Below are positions 43,732 through 52,304 of a stretch of 64,000 bases of DNA, in pieces. Made by a program: the position numbers and the translations under genes. The notes below the pieces were generated by a model. That model saw only the letters and a list, made by a program, of their open reading frames with translations. It had not been told where the DNA came from and did no database searches. The stretch lies in NCBI GenBank assembly GCA_030428615.1, contig JAUIDN010000003.1, positions 62,001 through 126,000 of the forward strand. The letters run 5' to 3'. This stretch comes from Alphaproteobacteria bacterium (lineage in GTDB: Bacteria > Pseudomonadota > Alphaproteobacteria > Sphingomonadales > Emcibacteraceae). Each line of letters begins with the position of its first letter. Position 1 is the stretch's first letter.

Positions 43732-43809
43732 TCAATATGATTTTAACTTTTGAAGAGCAGTAGATTTATCATCATCAAGTCCACGGCTCATAACCGTTTT
43801 AAGTATCAT
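43732..43809 (-). CDS. Possible 25-residue microprotein after the E1 gene
   Basis: Starts one base after the E1-like stop, with GAGGAATAAA as ribosome site, and reads MILKTVMSRGLDDDKSTAL then QKLKSY. Only the position, start signal and open frame support it; it could be chance. Confidence 0.25.
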   Translation of the reverse strand: MILKTVMSRGLDDDKSTALQKLKSY

Positions 43810-43810
43810 T

Positions 43811-45181
43811 TTATTCCTCGTCTATACGAATAAATCCAAAGTTAAACTCTTCAAAGTTTTTCTTCTGACTAACAACTGTACGGTTTTCAACACTGAGCAG
43901 ATTAACATCAATAAGCTCGTTCATAGACCCGCCATGAAGAAACCGCAAGACCTCGGAAATAGCCAAACAAGCTGTAACTGCACCAACAAAAGGTGCACCA
44001 ATTGCTTTTCCGGCCAATAACGTAATTCCGCATTGGTCAAGAACATTACTATCTAATAGCTTTTTATATGCTGGGCGACTAACGTTCGGTTTCTCTTGCC
44101 CATTGTGCTTCCAGATCTGCTGCGCCTTACGCAAACCAGGTAATGTGTGAAGCCGTAGACTTCGAAAGTCTTGGTAACCATTACCTAGCCCCGCCTCAAT
44201 AACCAAATCAAATCCCACTTGCTCAAGAGCGCGACGTGCCATTTTGTTGTCTACTCCACATAACGCTATGCCTGGCTCTTCTTTTCGACGCTTAAACCGG
44301 TCATCAAAAAGGCGTTCTATTATTGATGTTTTAAATCCTCGCGTTTCAGCCCATGCAGCCATCGCTCTCGTTTTCTTTTGCCCGATAATGCCCTCATCAG
44401 AAAGAATAGAAGTGCTCACCGTCGACGGCGTTATAACATCAGTGTCCTGAAGTACAAGCTGTAAAGTAGTGGGATCAGAGTAAGGCAGCAAACCAATCGC
44501 CCACAAATATGCTTGCCCCAGATGGCCAAGTCCAATCAACCACAAAGACGATGGCAGGAATTGCAGCTCAGGTTCTCCGCCGTCTTCCATCCATCTTTCC
44601 ACCTGTGAAGGATTCCAGAGTGACAAACCAACGGGCCGCAATCCTGCGACCGCAGAATCTTTTGAAACATATAAAAAAGCTTCGTTTATAGCGAGCGCTG
44701 CTGCTAACATTGGCGATAAGGCCATAACAGGCCTTTCATCCAATTCAAAATCGCTATGAGAAGGCACGATTCCACCGCGCCAACCAGAAAAAACGGTCCG
44801 AACACTGAAACGTTCATCCTTCGGAGTTTTTTCTCCACCGATAATCACAAGCGGAGCATCAGTAGCACCCTGACCTACACATCCACCCAGAGCGATTACA
44901 GCATCTCGTAAAGTCGTCCCTAAGGCGAATGGCACGAGAAGTGGTTCATCGAGCTCTCCATCAACATGGACGCCTCCCAAGAACACTCGTCGCCCTAAGG
45001 CTATAGTTGTTAATAAAGCGGCTTGTTTATTAGGATCGATTGCATCTTTACCTCGAATTAAAATCGACAGTGAATAGCTGTTAAAAATGGTCTCTGCTTC
45101 TTCTAAACTCTCAGCAACGCCGCTATCAAGCAATTGTTTAACAAGTCGATGAAGCGTGTCAGCTGGCGTATGAATACCCAT
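43811..45181 (-). CDS. E1-like (ThiF/UBA) activating enzyme of a ubiquitin-like system
   Basis: 456 residues. The C-terminal half is the adenylating domain: Rossmann glycines in LWLIGLGHLGQAYL, the acidic ATP-site segment LVLQDTDVITPSTV, then GVDNKMARRAL and VIEAGLGNGYQDF. A Cys in DQCGITLLAGKAIG is a candidate for the thioester step. The first 210 residues are an unrecognised domain. It would adenylate the C-terminus of the small Ubl encoded three genes upstream and hand it to the E2. No cyclic-nucleotide synthase lies nearby, so this is not a type II CBASS. Confidence 0.78.
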   Translation of the reverse strand: MGIHTPADTLHRLVKQLLDSGVAESLEEAETIFNSYSLSILIRGKDAIDPNKQAALLTTIALGRRVFLGGVHVDGELDEPLLVPFALGTTLRDAVIALGGCVGQGATDAPLVIIGGEKTPKDERFSVRTVFSGWRGGIVPSHSDFELDERPVMALSPMLAAALAINEAFLYVSKDSAVAGLRPVGLSLWNPSQVERWMEDGGEPELQFLPSSLWLIGLGHLGQAYLWAIGLLPYSDPTTLQLVLQDTDVITPSTVSTSILSDEGIIGQKKTRAMAAWAETRGFKTSIIERLFDDRFKRRKEEPGIALCGVDNKMARRALEQVGFDLVIEAGLGNGYQDFRSLRLHTLPGLRKAQQIWKHNGQEKPNVSRPAYKKLLDSNVLDQCGITLLAGKAIGAPFVGAVTACLAISEVLRFLHGGSMNELIDVNLLSVENRTVVSQKKNFEEFNFGFIRIDEE

Positions 45182-45190
45182 GATTCCTCC

Positions 45191-45712
45191 TTACAAAAAT
45201 TCTTTTTTTATGAAATGTTGGCGCTGCCCATGCGGAATGGTTTCCCATTGCTTGCCACCCAAATACCTATAAATGCCAATTTCGCCTCTGCGAATTGGTA
45301 ATCGAGCAAAATAAGGTAAAATCAGCGCCAAATGCCCTGACCGCGAGATCATTGGGTGTTGACGGTCTGAAGTGCTCTGTAGCGAACTGCCAGGATGCAC
45401 ATGGACATCCGCGACAACACTTAGTTTTTTTCTTCGGCATAGATCCCATAGATCGCCAAAATATCGCCCGTCGAAACGCACTATACCGCTATCTAAACTA
45501 TGAGGGTCTAGATCATCATACAGGACAAAATCAACGATCTTAGCCTGTCCGTTAGGATCACGATGACCTAACAAGAAAGCTCCACTTTCACGCGTTTTAG
45601 ACAGTCCTCGAGATCGCAGCCCTATTAATAGACGCAACCACGTAAACCACGATATTGATAGTTCATGCTGCCGCAATTGGCGGCGCTTGATAATCTTGGC
45701 AATTGAGAAGTT
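45191..45712 (-). CDS. JAB/JAMM deubiquitinase-like metalloprotease
   Basis: About 173 residues if started at ATG 45712. The frame is open to 45793 and a TTG at 45673 is also possible, so the start is unsure. The JAMM motif is complete: Glu in RESGAFLLG, then [13 protein letters not shown] (HxHP, later Ser and Asp). It would trim or remove the Ubl from its targets. It lies 9 bp before the E1 gene and overlaps the end of the E2 gene. Confidence 0.8.
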   Translation of the reverse strand, partial: NFSIAKIIKRRQLRQHELSISWFTWLRLLIGLRSRGLSKTRESGAFLLGHRDPNGQAKIVDFVLYDDLDPHSLDSGIVRFDGRYFGDLWDLCRRKKLSVVADVHVHPGSSLQSTSDRQHPMISRSGHLALILPYFARLPIRRGEIGIYRYLGGKQWETIPHGQRQHFIKKEFL

Positions 45713-46136
45713 CATATACCAGCTCCAAATATTGAATAATTCCATCGGCAGGACGCCATATTTTCGAAGGCATTTCGTGGTTCCAGTTGTCATGCCCTTC
45801 TACGCTTATCCGATCACATGGGATATAAAGAGCTGTGCCACCCTTCCAATCAGGTCGAAAAACAGATCCAACACGCCCACCCTTACTTTTGGGCCATTGA
45901 TTGGGATGTAAAATCGCGTTCTGAGTTTTATCCCATGGGCCAGCGGTCGGCGGACTGCTTGGATAGCCGCTACAATTAAACCGTAAAAGGTACTCGAGAT
46001 CGTCCTTCGCTGTTACACTGATAAAAACCATGGGCCAGTCAGTGTCAACCAAACGCCAACGCCGTTCGATTTGCCCCAGCTTAAAAGCCGGTTTTTTCAC
46101 GTCAGCGAGTAAAGCCCGCTCATCAGGCGCCTTCAT
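45663..46136 (-). CDS. E2-like ubiquitin-conjugating fold protein
   Basis: 157 residues. The UBC-like pattern includes the [31 protein letters not shown] strand-and-Pro segment and a candidate catalytic Cys in [18 protein letters not shown], followed by two helices. It would accept Ubl from the E1 and pass it to a target. It starts 11 bp after the Ubl stop. Assignment rests on pattern and neighbours more than on strong identity. Confidence 0.72.
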   Translation of the reverse strand: MKAPDERALLADVKKPAFKLGQIERRWRLVDTDWPMVFISVTAKDDLEYLLRFNCSGYPSSPPTAGPWDKTQNAILHPNQWPKSKGGRVGSVFRPDWKGGTALYIPCDRISVEGHDNWNHEMPSKIWRPADGIIQYLELVYELLNCQDYQAPPIAAA

Positions 46137-46147
46137 TGTTTCCTCCC

Positions 46148-46639
46148 TTAGCCGTTGATACGTTCGTCAGGAACCAAATCAAAAGCGATCTTGCATTTCT
46201 TACATTCAATCAATGCACCGATATGAATGTTTGGAGCAGGCCGCTCGTGAGTGCCCGCAATTTGCAAAACGTGCTCGCTGGCTTCTTCTTCGGTCATGTC
46301 GAATTTCTTTTCAGCAGCCCATTTTTTAAGACGGGCGATGGTTGCGCTGGGAGGAAAAGCCGCTTCTACAGTCTCCCCGTTAAAAGTAATGGTCACGCCA
46401 ATGCGGCGGCATCTATGGACATGTGCCTTAATTCCAGCAGGATTTGACTTGGCGCAAATTTTGTCTGCTTCATTAACCGGATCCTCGCCGTCCTCCAGAA
46501 AGAGCAGTAGCGCACCCTTTAGCTTGTGTTTTGCCGCAATCAACTCTTTCAGAGTCGAAAAGGTTGAACCATGCTCTATTTCAATATGTTCAATGGATGT
46601 AACGCCATCGCATTGATAAAAAATGTCAACATTCTGCAT
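46148..46639 (-). CDS. Ubiquitin-like protein, probably two beta-grasp domains
   Basis: 163 residues that appear to hold two beta-grasp units. The first (about 1-75) has [18 protein letters not shown] and the second (about 78-150) has [33 protein letters not shown]. The C-terminus has a CKKC pair and ends in Asn-Gly rather than Gly-Gly. A two-domain Ubl is the arrangement of the ISG15-like Bil antiphage systems. It is first in the Ubl-E2-JAB-E1 run. TTGGAGAATTG precedes the ATG. Confidence 0.7.
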   Translation of the reverse strand: MQNVDIFYQCDGVTSIEHIEIEHGSTFSTLKELIAAKHKLKGALLLFLEDGEDPVNEADKICAKSNPAGIKAHVHRCRRIGVTITFNGETVEAAFPPSATIARLKKWAAEKKFDMTEEEASEHVLQIAGTHERPAPNIHIGALIECKKCKIAFDLVPDERING

Positions 46640-46686
46640 TTTTCAATTCTCCAAGAGATCAGGTGAGCTAGCGGAATTGCTGTCAT
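46576..46686 (-). CDS. Possible short leader ORF overlapping the Ubl start
   Basis: A strong AAGGAGACAATG start at 46686 opens a 36-codon frame that runs into the Ubl gene in another frame, ending at 46576. It may couple translation of the Ubl or be chance. The better ribosome site here than at the Ubl itself is the only unusual point. Confidence 0.28.
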   Translation of the reverse strand: MTAIPLAHLISWRIEKCRMLTFFINAMALHPLNILK

Positions 46687-46739
46687 TGTCTCCTTACTTA
46701 GCTAATAGAAAAATAGCAGCGTAACCGGAAAGAAATTGA

Positions 46740-49700
46740 CTATTTTTTTTCAGGAAGGGCTAAAGAACCGTCGGGCGTTGCCGCACAAATAAAGAAATGC
46801 GGACAACGTGGACATGTCACTGAGTTCGGTTTTGGAGGAAAAGCACCACTTGAAAGCTCAGTGATAGCTTTTCCAACCTTTTCTTGACGACTGTTTATTT
46901 GCCTGTCTGTAAGTGCCACTTGCTCATTTATTTGATCGGCAAGATGTAGAGCCTCAACTATAGCCTGACCGGCAAAATTCTGATCAGCAGCAATAAGATA
47001 AAGCGCATATTCAAGTGCATCTTCATACTCTTTACTCCTTTTGCGGCCCGTTCTAACGTGCCTTATAACTATAGATCCATCCGGAAGCTCTGCTATTTCA
47101 CTAGGTTTTACCGTAACCAACCCGGCAGGTAGGTTTACATCCAACGGTTCAGGTTTTCTAAAACTGCGATTACTTCCTGACTCGACCAAAGCCTTTACAA
47201 GATTTAGAGCAATATCATGATATTCTCTCTCAAAGGCATGATCGACTGGCCCTTTCTGTTTCCAAATTTCATCAAATGCTGTGTCCACTTCCGTGAGTCC
47301 TGGCGGATCAGACAATCTCTTTTCAGAAAGCCAATCTATAAAGCTATACATACAGCTATGCGTTTTGGTAAAAGCGGTTTGTTGACGAGAACTTTGTAGG
47401 CCCATCACATGTGTATAGAAGAACCTGCGAGGACATTTTTGATATGAGGTTATATATTCCTGTTTTAAAGACCAGTTGGCTGGCCATTTAACTTCTACAA
47501 ATAATGACTGCACATCATCATCTGGTAATTTTAGACACGCAGCATTTTCAATTTCATTAACTTTTTTTTCCGATAATTCAGCCAAAAATGGGGAAGGTTT
47601 TTTACTTCGTGCATTAGGTGAATGGTAAATGCGTAGATGAGTCTTTGACCGTGACAAAGCCACAAAGAACAAACACTCTTCTTCTTCCGCATGAGAACGA
47701 ACCGTTTCTTCAGAAACACTCAAGCTTTCAACACTGGAAATCATTCCTTCTGGCGGCTTGCAACGCTGACCTTGCCTAGAAGATGGGATATTTGTAACTG
47801 TAAGGCCTGGTATATGAACAGCCTCAAACTCGAGCCCTTTACTTCCATGTATAGTCATCAAACGAACAGCATTCATATGCAAGGCGGCCGCTGGAACTTG
47901 GCGCAAATCACGCTCTTCCGCAAAAAGAACTAATTGCCTGACTCTATCAAGAGTGCGTCTTATTGGTAGCCCCTTATGTACAGGACTCTGATCTCTAACA
48001 AAATTCAAGAATTGCCAAACTGCTACGGCTCTCATCCTGTCTGGTATAGATTTTGCCGCAGCCATATTTCGACAATAATCACTTCTATCAAGTACGTACT
48101 CTGCCAGAAAATTCCATGCGGTGCTATTTACGGACATTTGAGAAAAATCTTCTGCAAGAAGAGAGAACCCCTTTCTTCCTTCTGCTGAAAATTTTTGATT
48201 TTGAACGAGGGTTTTAAGCACCTTTATTGTTGGTTCTTCTGAATCTTGCAGCGCATCAATCGCGCTAAATACATCTTGCAATGGGATCTTATATCGTGGC
48301 ATCTTTGCCATTCGGATCAGCCCTGACCCAAACGGCTCGACGGCCAATGACAAGACTGCCAGTAAATCGCGTATATCACCTCTTTCAAATAAACTGCCTA
48401 AATGCAGTACCGGAATTCCTCGCCTCTCAAGTTCAGAAGCCATCTCATTCAATCTTGCATTTTTTCGGCACAGAACAACCTGATCTTTAAGCTGCACTCC
48501 AGAAGCTTCTAACTCACGTATGCTAGAGGCAACCCCTCCCGCCTCTTCTTCTAATGAATTAAACTTACGAATTTCTGGAAGAGCTTCCCCCTTTCCTCGA
48601 GAAGCATCTATATTTAATGATAACATTTCAGCAGATGCTTTCATCTGCGATGCGAAACTTACAAAAGTGTCCACCACCTCTTTCGTTGAACGATAATTAA
48701 TTTCGAGCTGTTCAACTTTTGCATCCTTAAAGTCGTCCGAAAAGCATACCATATTAATAGAAGATGCACCCCGGAAACGATATATTGATTGACGCGCATC
48801 GCCAACAACCCATAATCGCTGGCCATCTCCAGCAATTGCCTTCAACAAACGAACGCTAGCTCTGTTAACATCCTGGTACTCATCAACCAATATGTGCCTA
48901 TGCCTTAACTGTACGGTTTGCTTGAGGGCCATATTCTCTTCTAACAATAATGCCGGTAACATAATGAGATCACCGAAATCTACTGCGCCGTGCTTATTCT
49001 TTACTCTTTCGTAATGCTCATAAATGCAAGCAACTTCCAGGCACTTTTCAGCTTCTTTGATTTCCTCATCACTAGTCGCCTTATCAAGCATATCCTGCGC
49101 GAGTGCTTTATATCCCTCAACTCCGACCAATTCATCTTTCGCCCTAGAAATTGCATTAAGAATATTTCTCAGCTCTATGGCAGGATCCCATAAATTTTTG
49201 TAATGCTTTAAAGGTAATGTGGGCAAAATATCTTCAAGAACTTCTATTGCATCACTTCGATCAAATAGCGATGGATCAGCGGGTAAGTTAAGTTGGTCGT
49301 AGAAACGCCTAATTAAATCAAGGCCAAACGCATGAAAAGTTCCCATCCATACATTTGCAGCATCTTGACCATGTTTTAGGGAAAGCCTTTCCGATAACTC
49401 TCCTGCAGCTCTATTGGAAAAGGTCAAAACTAATATAGATTGAGGCTGTATGCCCTCATCAATGAGTGAAGTAATTCTTTTTATAAGTGTTCGTGTTTTT
49501 CCTGTACCGGGCCCGGCTTGCAGCTGAAAAGGCGCATTACGATGTTCCGCAGCTCTATCTTGTGTGTCATCTGGCTTGAGCACAAAATTTGCGGGCTCTT
49601 CTTCATCATCTACTTCAGGAATCTCTGGCAATAAAATAGCGTCTAATACTTGCTGCCGTACAAGGTTGATCGGAAGCTCTGTTCTTTTTACAATTTCTGA

Positions 49701-50171
49701 CGCAGTCCTTCCATCTTCAAGATAGATCTTCTTTGCAAGAATGCGCGGAAACAGAAATTCACGAGCAAATACATTGGCCTGCAGCTCTCGCCTTTCACGG
49801 GCACCATAATCATCAACTTTTTGAAGTCCTATAGGTGCGCTTTCTATAGATTGAGAGGGGTTGATATCAGCTTCAGAACATCTTGCAGACCCAATATGAA
49901 CTTGCTCATGACCGATCTCGTGAGCAACAAGTATGGCCTTATCTGAATTACTTCCCAAATCTTCACAAAAAATCACACCAGTTTGTTCATCAAATAAAGC
50001 ACGAGCCCCTTTCAATGCTGGGTCGCCTTTTGGAAGCCAGGACAGTTCCAATTCTAAGTGTTCAATAGCGGCCTGCACTAAAGAAAGAGGTTGTAAGGGA
50101 TTCACCCCTTTGGCAACCAATTCTTCATGGAGTTTGAGTGCAGCTATGCGTATTGCTTCGAAGGAATCCAT
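46740..50171 (-). CDS. ImmA-peptidase / UvrD-type helicase / Cas4-like C-terminus fusion
   Basis: 1143 residues in three parts. Residues about 10-170 are an ImmA/IrrE zinc peptidase (VAHEIGHEQVHIG and ERRELQANVFAREFLFP). Residues about 200-800 are an SF1A helicase: Walker A QAGPGTGKTRTL, Walker B HILVDEYQDVNR, GDARQSIYRFRG, RLMTIHGSKGLEFE, FVALSRSKTHLRI. The C-terminus is Cas4/AddB-like, with CPRRFFYTHVMG and an iron-sulfur-type CPRCPHFFIC. The expected nuclease motif (Asp-x-Lys-Thr-Gly) reads RHVRTGR, so cutting activity may be lost. The preceding HTH gene is a likely ImmA target. Confidence 0.85.
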   Translation of the reverse strand: MDSFEAIRIAALKLHEELVAKGVNPLQPLSLVQAAIEHLELELSWLPKGDPALKGARALFDEQTGVIFCEDLGSNSDKAILVAHEIGHEQVHIGSARCSEADINPSQSIESAPIGLQKVDDYGARERRELQANVFAREFLFPRILAKKIYLEDGRTASEIVKRTELPINLVRQQVLDAILLPEIPEVDDEEEPANFVLKPDDTQDRAAEHRNAPFQLQAGPGTGKTRTLIKRITSLIDEGIQPQSILVLTFSNRAAGELSERLSLKHGQDAANVWMGTFHAFGLDLIRRFYDQLNLPADPSLFDRSDAIEVLEDILPTLPLKHYKNLWDPAIELRNILNAISRAKDELVGVEGYKALAQDMLDKATSDEEIKEAEKCLEVACIYEHYERVKNKHGAVDFGDLIMLPALLLEENMALKQTVQLRHRHILVDEYQDVNRASVRLLKAIAGDGQRLWVVGDARQSIYRFRGASSINMVCFSDDFKDAKVEQLEINYRSTKEVVDTFVSFASQMKASAEMLSLNIDASRGKGEALPEIRKFNSLEEEAGGVASSIRELEASGVQLKDQVVLCRKNARLNEMASELERRGIPVLHLGSLFERGDIRDLLAVLSLAVEPFGSGLIRMAKMPRYKIPLQDVFSAIDALQDSEEPTIKVLKTLVQNQKFSAEGRKGFSLLAEDFSQMSVNSTAWNFLAEYVLDRSDYCRNMAAAKSIPDRMRAVAVWQFLNFVRDQSPVHKGLPIRRTLDRVRQLVLFAEERDLRQVPAAALHMNAVRLMTIHGSKGLEFEAVHIPGLTVTNIPSSRQGQRCKPPEGMISSVESLSVSEETVRSHAEEEECLFFVALSRSKTHLRIYHSPNARSKKPSPFLAELSEKKVNEIENAACLKLPDDDVQSLFVEVKWPANWSLKQEYITSYQKCPRRFFYTHVMGLQSSRQQTAFTKTHSCMYSFIDWLSEKRLSDPPGLTEVDTAFDEIWKQKGPVDHAFEREYHDIALNLVKALVESGSNRSFRKPEPLDVNLPAGLVTVKPSEIAELPDGSIVIRHVRTGRKRSKEYEDALEYALYLIAADQNFAGQAIVEALHLADQINEQVALTDRQINSRQEKVGKAITELSSGAFPPKPNSVTCPRCPHFFICAATPDGSLALPEKK

Positions 50172-50180
50172 TCGTCTCTC

Positions 50181-50831
50181 TTAAATCTGCAATATGTGAC
50201 TTTGTTGCTCTTCAGTTAAGCCGGAGTTTTTTAACGCATACTCAAACGTGCATTGCTCCTGTACCTTAGGTTTGTTTTCTGATTTGTAAAATTGCGATGA
50301 AGCCAAAACAGGTGGTGCCTGTAAATGTTTCAATACAACTTCGTATGGTCTATTTAACTTTTGGGAAATGTCCTTAATAAAACTAGAGGGAATAGTTTCT
50401 GGATTTATTAGACGATCCCGCAACCTCGTCACAAAGGTCGCGTTTGCATTAATTTCTTGAGAGAGACCTCTAAAACTTTTCCTATCTAAGTTTGTAAAAG
50501 GGTTTTCTGCTGATTTTTCTTCAATTTTTTCTACAGAATTCGAATTTGCATCTTTTTCCTGTTTCAATTCAAATATGCGGTTTTGATAGTAACTCATAGC
50601 TTTAGAAACAGCAGGACTCACTCCTTCCTCAATCTCAACATCTAAATCTTCACTTTCTTCTTCTCGGAAGAAATCAAGTACAATTTCTACCGCAAAATCG
50701 ACCAGCTCATTCGCAAACTGTGGGTATCTGCATATAACATCATCAAGAGTTTTCGCATCGGGAATCTCCTTAGCGACAGTTAAAGTATATAGTGCTTCTT
50801 GAAGTCGTGGTTGTGGGGTGCTTTGGGTCAT
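50181..50831 (-). CDS. HTH (Xre-like) protein, probable partner of the ImmA peptidase
   Basis: 216 residues. An acidic N-terminal half (FFREEESEDLDVEIEEG) is followed by an Xre-like helix-turn-helix at about 115-170 (SFRGLSQEINANATFVTRL, then IPSSFIKDISQKLNRPYEVVLKHL). It begins 2 bp after the sigma stop and ends 9 bp before the helicase fusion. Such repressors are cut by ImmA peptidases in integrative elements, so it may hold the operon silent until triggered. It could instead act as an anti-sigma factor. Confidence 0.6.
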   Translation of the reverse strand: MTQSTPQPRLQEALYTLTVAKEIPDAKTLDDVICRYPQFANELVDFAVEIVLDFFREEESEDLDVEIEEGVSPAVSKAMSYYQNRIFELKQEKDANSNSVEKIEEKSAENPFTNLDRKSFRGLSQEINANATFVTRLRDRLINPETIPSSFIKDISQKLNRPYEVVLKHLQAPPVLASSQFYKSENKPKVQEQCTFEYALKNSGLTEEQQSHILQI

Positions 50832-50833
50832 GG

Positions 50834-51616
50834 TTACAGCTCCTTATGTAAGTGCATGAGTTTTTCTTTTGCTTTTGCCAAACGATTCCGGATTGTTTTA
50901 CCAGTAACTTCACAAATAGAAGCAGCGGTACGTTCCTTTGGGTCTATCGACTCAATTTTATATCCTAAGACGTGGCATAGAATAAGTGCCCGCTGTTCGT
51001 CTGGCGGCATATCTTGTATGACTTTCCTAACCTGACTGAGGAAAACACGGTCTTCCTGGTTTGCCAAATCAGTAAGTTTCGAAAAGAGTATGTCTGCATC
51101 TTTATTTGAACTTTGGTCTGTGCTCAGATCAGGTAGGGTTTCTATTTTCGATGTGCCTCCGCGCTTTTGGGCGCTATGCTTTCTTACGGCCATTATACGT
51201 ATTGAGCGAAAGGCACGATTAAATTTACACTCATAATAATCTAGTTCTTCTATGTTCTCCCCAATCGAATCTTTAGCAAACAGGTCACACAATTTGAAAA
51301 GAATTTCTTCTCTTACGTCTTTTGCGTTAGGCAAACTTTCAAGTACAGCCGATTTAAGATTTCTCTCACAGCGGCTAAGTAAAACAGGAAAAAGAACATT
51401 TACCGTTCTAGTATCATTTTCCCTATTCGCTTTGCGTATAAGGTGAACAATACACTCAGAGGGCAAAAAAGCAGCAGATTTTTTATCTAATACAGCGGCG
51501 CGCTCTTTAATTTGTGCCAGACTTTGTTTGGTGGCGTTCTGGATCGCTTGTTCAACCTTTTGCGGTCGAACATATAACTCTCCCTCGCTGTTTCTATTTG
51601 TAAGTGCTTTTACCAT
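50834..51616 (-). CDS. Divergent ECF-like sigma factor
   Basis: 260 residues. A region-2-like part lies at about 60-150 (LFPVLLSRCERNLKSAVLESL, LDYYECKFNRAFRSIRIMAVRK). Region 4 is at about 195-258, with MPPDEQRALILCHVLGYK and an HTH TAASICEVTGKTIRNRLAKAKEKL. The N-terminus has an extra 50 residues. GAGGT precedes the ATG. It heads the leftward cluster 51616-43811 and may direct its own operon. Confidence 0.72.
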   Translation of the reverse strand: MVKALTNRNSEGELYVRPQKVEQAIQNATKQSLAQIKERAAVLDKKSAAFLPSECIVHLIRKANRENDTRTVNVLFPVLLSRCERNLKSAVLESLPNAKDVREEILFKLCDLFAKDSIGENIEELDYYECKFNRAFRSIRIMAVRKHSAQKRGGTSKIETLPDLSTDQSSNKDADILFSKLTDLANQEDRVFLSQVRKVIQDMPPDEQRALILCHVLGYKIESIDPKERTAASICEVTGKTIRNRLAKAKEKLMHLHKEL

Positions 51617-52051
51617 ATTTTACCTCTTGTTCCGGCCCGTCAATTTATTTATGCGCACGCTGAAAATGCCGTTTCATGAAGTTAATTGCATTCACGCTTA
51701 CAACCCGGAAACAAAAATTACAAAATTTTATAGTACGCAAATTTATGCAGGATAATTCCTTTAATAAATTCATCTGCTCCGTCAGAAGGAGTTGGACAGC
51801 TTATCTCGCCTGTGGTCGAGAATGGATATCGTTTCCCCCAATAGAACCCAACACGCAATATTAAATAATCAATTCACATAACTTATCAAGAATTTAGTGA
51901 AAAAGAATTTTGCCTTCTGCTAAAAATAGCGATTTCGAATTTCGATTGCCTATTAACTTCGTGGATCGGTAAATTCAACTGAAAAGGCTGATATTCATTG
52001 CTTGAGTTTCTTAAGCGAAAAGAGGTTATGAGATTAAAGTAAAAATATATT
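51617..52051. other. Intergenic region upstream of the sigma-headed cluster
   Basis: No gene that I can support: short frames at 51528-51755 and 51676-51864 lack ribosome sites and recognisable content. The 3' part holds the promoter side of the element end. Presumed to contain the cluster's promoter. Confidence 0.4.
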
Positions 52052-52151
52052 CACCACAAACTCGCCACAAGTCAAAAAAGATCAAAATAGAAAATGGCAG
52101 GTTCATGCGGGTTACAGCGGACCACAAAATTTGTGGTCAAAACAAAGAAAA

Positions 52152-52179
52152 AGCCGATTACTTACCATAGTAATCGGCT
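52152..52179. terminator. Hairpin terminator near the attachment site
   Basis: Arms AGCCGATTAC (52152-52161) and GTAATCGGCT (52170-52179) around TTACCATA. A-run before on the plus strand (T-run on the minus), so it would stop leftward transcription from the tRNA fragment and integrase side. Confidence 0.65.
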
Positions 52180-52196
52180 AAGTCCTTGAAATCAAA

Positions 52197-52240
52197 TGGC
52201 GCGAGTGACGAGACTTGAACTCGCGGCCTCCGCCGTGACA
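52197..52240 (-). pseudogene. 3' fragment of a class II tRNA (probably tRNA-Ser), attachment-site core
   Basis: Reading leftwards, the sequence holds a variable-arm stem (GGC/GCC), T-stem and loop GCGAG-TTCAAGT-CTCGT, acceptor strand CACTCGC, discriminator G and CCA. The long variable arm marks class II and discriminator G favours Ser. No 5' half (D arm, anticodon) is present to the right; integrase sequence follows instead. This is the duplicated 3' end left by an element inserted in a tRNA gene. Confidence 0.7.
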
Positions 52241-52304
52241 GGACTTATTTTTTATTTGCATTACAGCAACTTATAACTTGTCACCACAACCTCACCACAA
52301 GATT

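Larger units (their letters stand above)
52052..52301. repeat. Pair of 20-bp direct repeats, candidate integrase arm sites
   Basis: CACCACAAACTCGCCACAAG (52052-52071) and CACCACAACCTCACCACAAG (52282-52301) match at 18 of 20 positions in the same orientation. They flank the tRNA fragment at about 150 and 40 bp. Such doubled CACCACAA/CCACAAG units beside a tyrosine integrase are typical arm-type binding sites. A palindrome GACCACAAA-A-TTTGTGGTC lies between them (52120-52138). Confidence 0.55.

Noticed and set aside
43811-46639. Type II CBASS (E1-E2 and JAB with a cyclase and effector)
   Set aside because: E1 and E2 are separate genes, a dedicated Ubl is present, and no nucleotide cyclase or CBASS effector was seen within the cluster.
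51528-51864. Two plus-strand frames of 62-75 codons near the sigma gene's 5' end
   Set aside because: One is antisense to the sigma gene start, neither has a clear ribosome site or recognisable content.
21669-52200. Self-transmissible conjugative element
   Set aside because: Relaxase and coupling protein are present, but no VirB4-like ATPase or other mating-pore genes were recognised, so mobilizable is the safer call.
52197-52240. Complete functional tRNA gene
   Set aside because: Only the variable arm, T arm and acceptor 3' strand are present. No D arm or anticodon loop precedes them.
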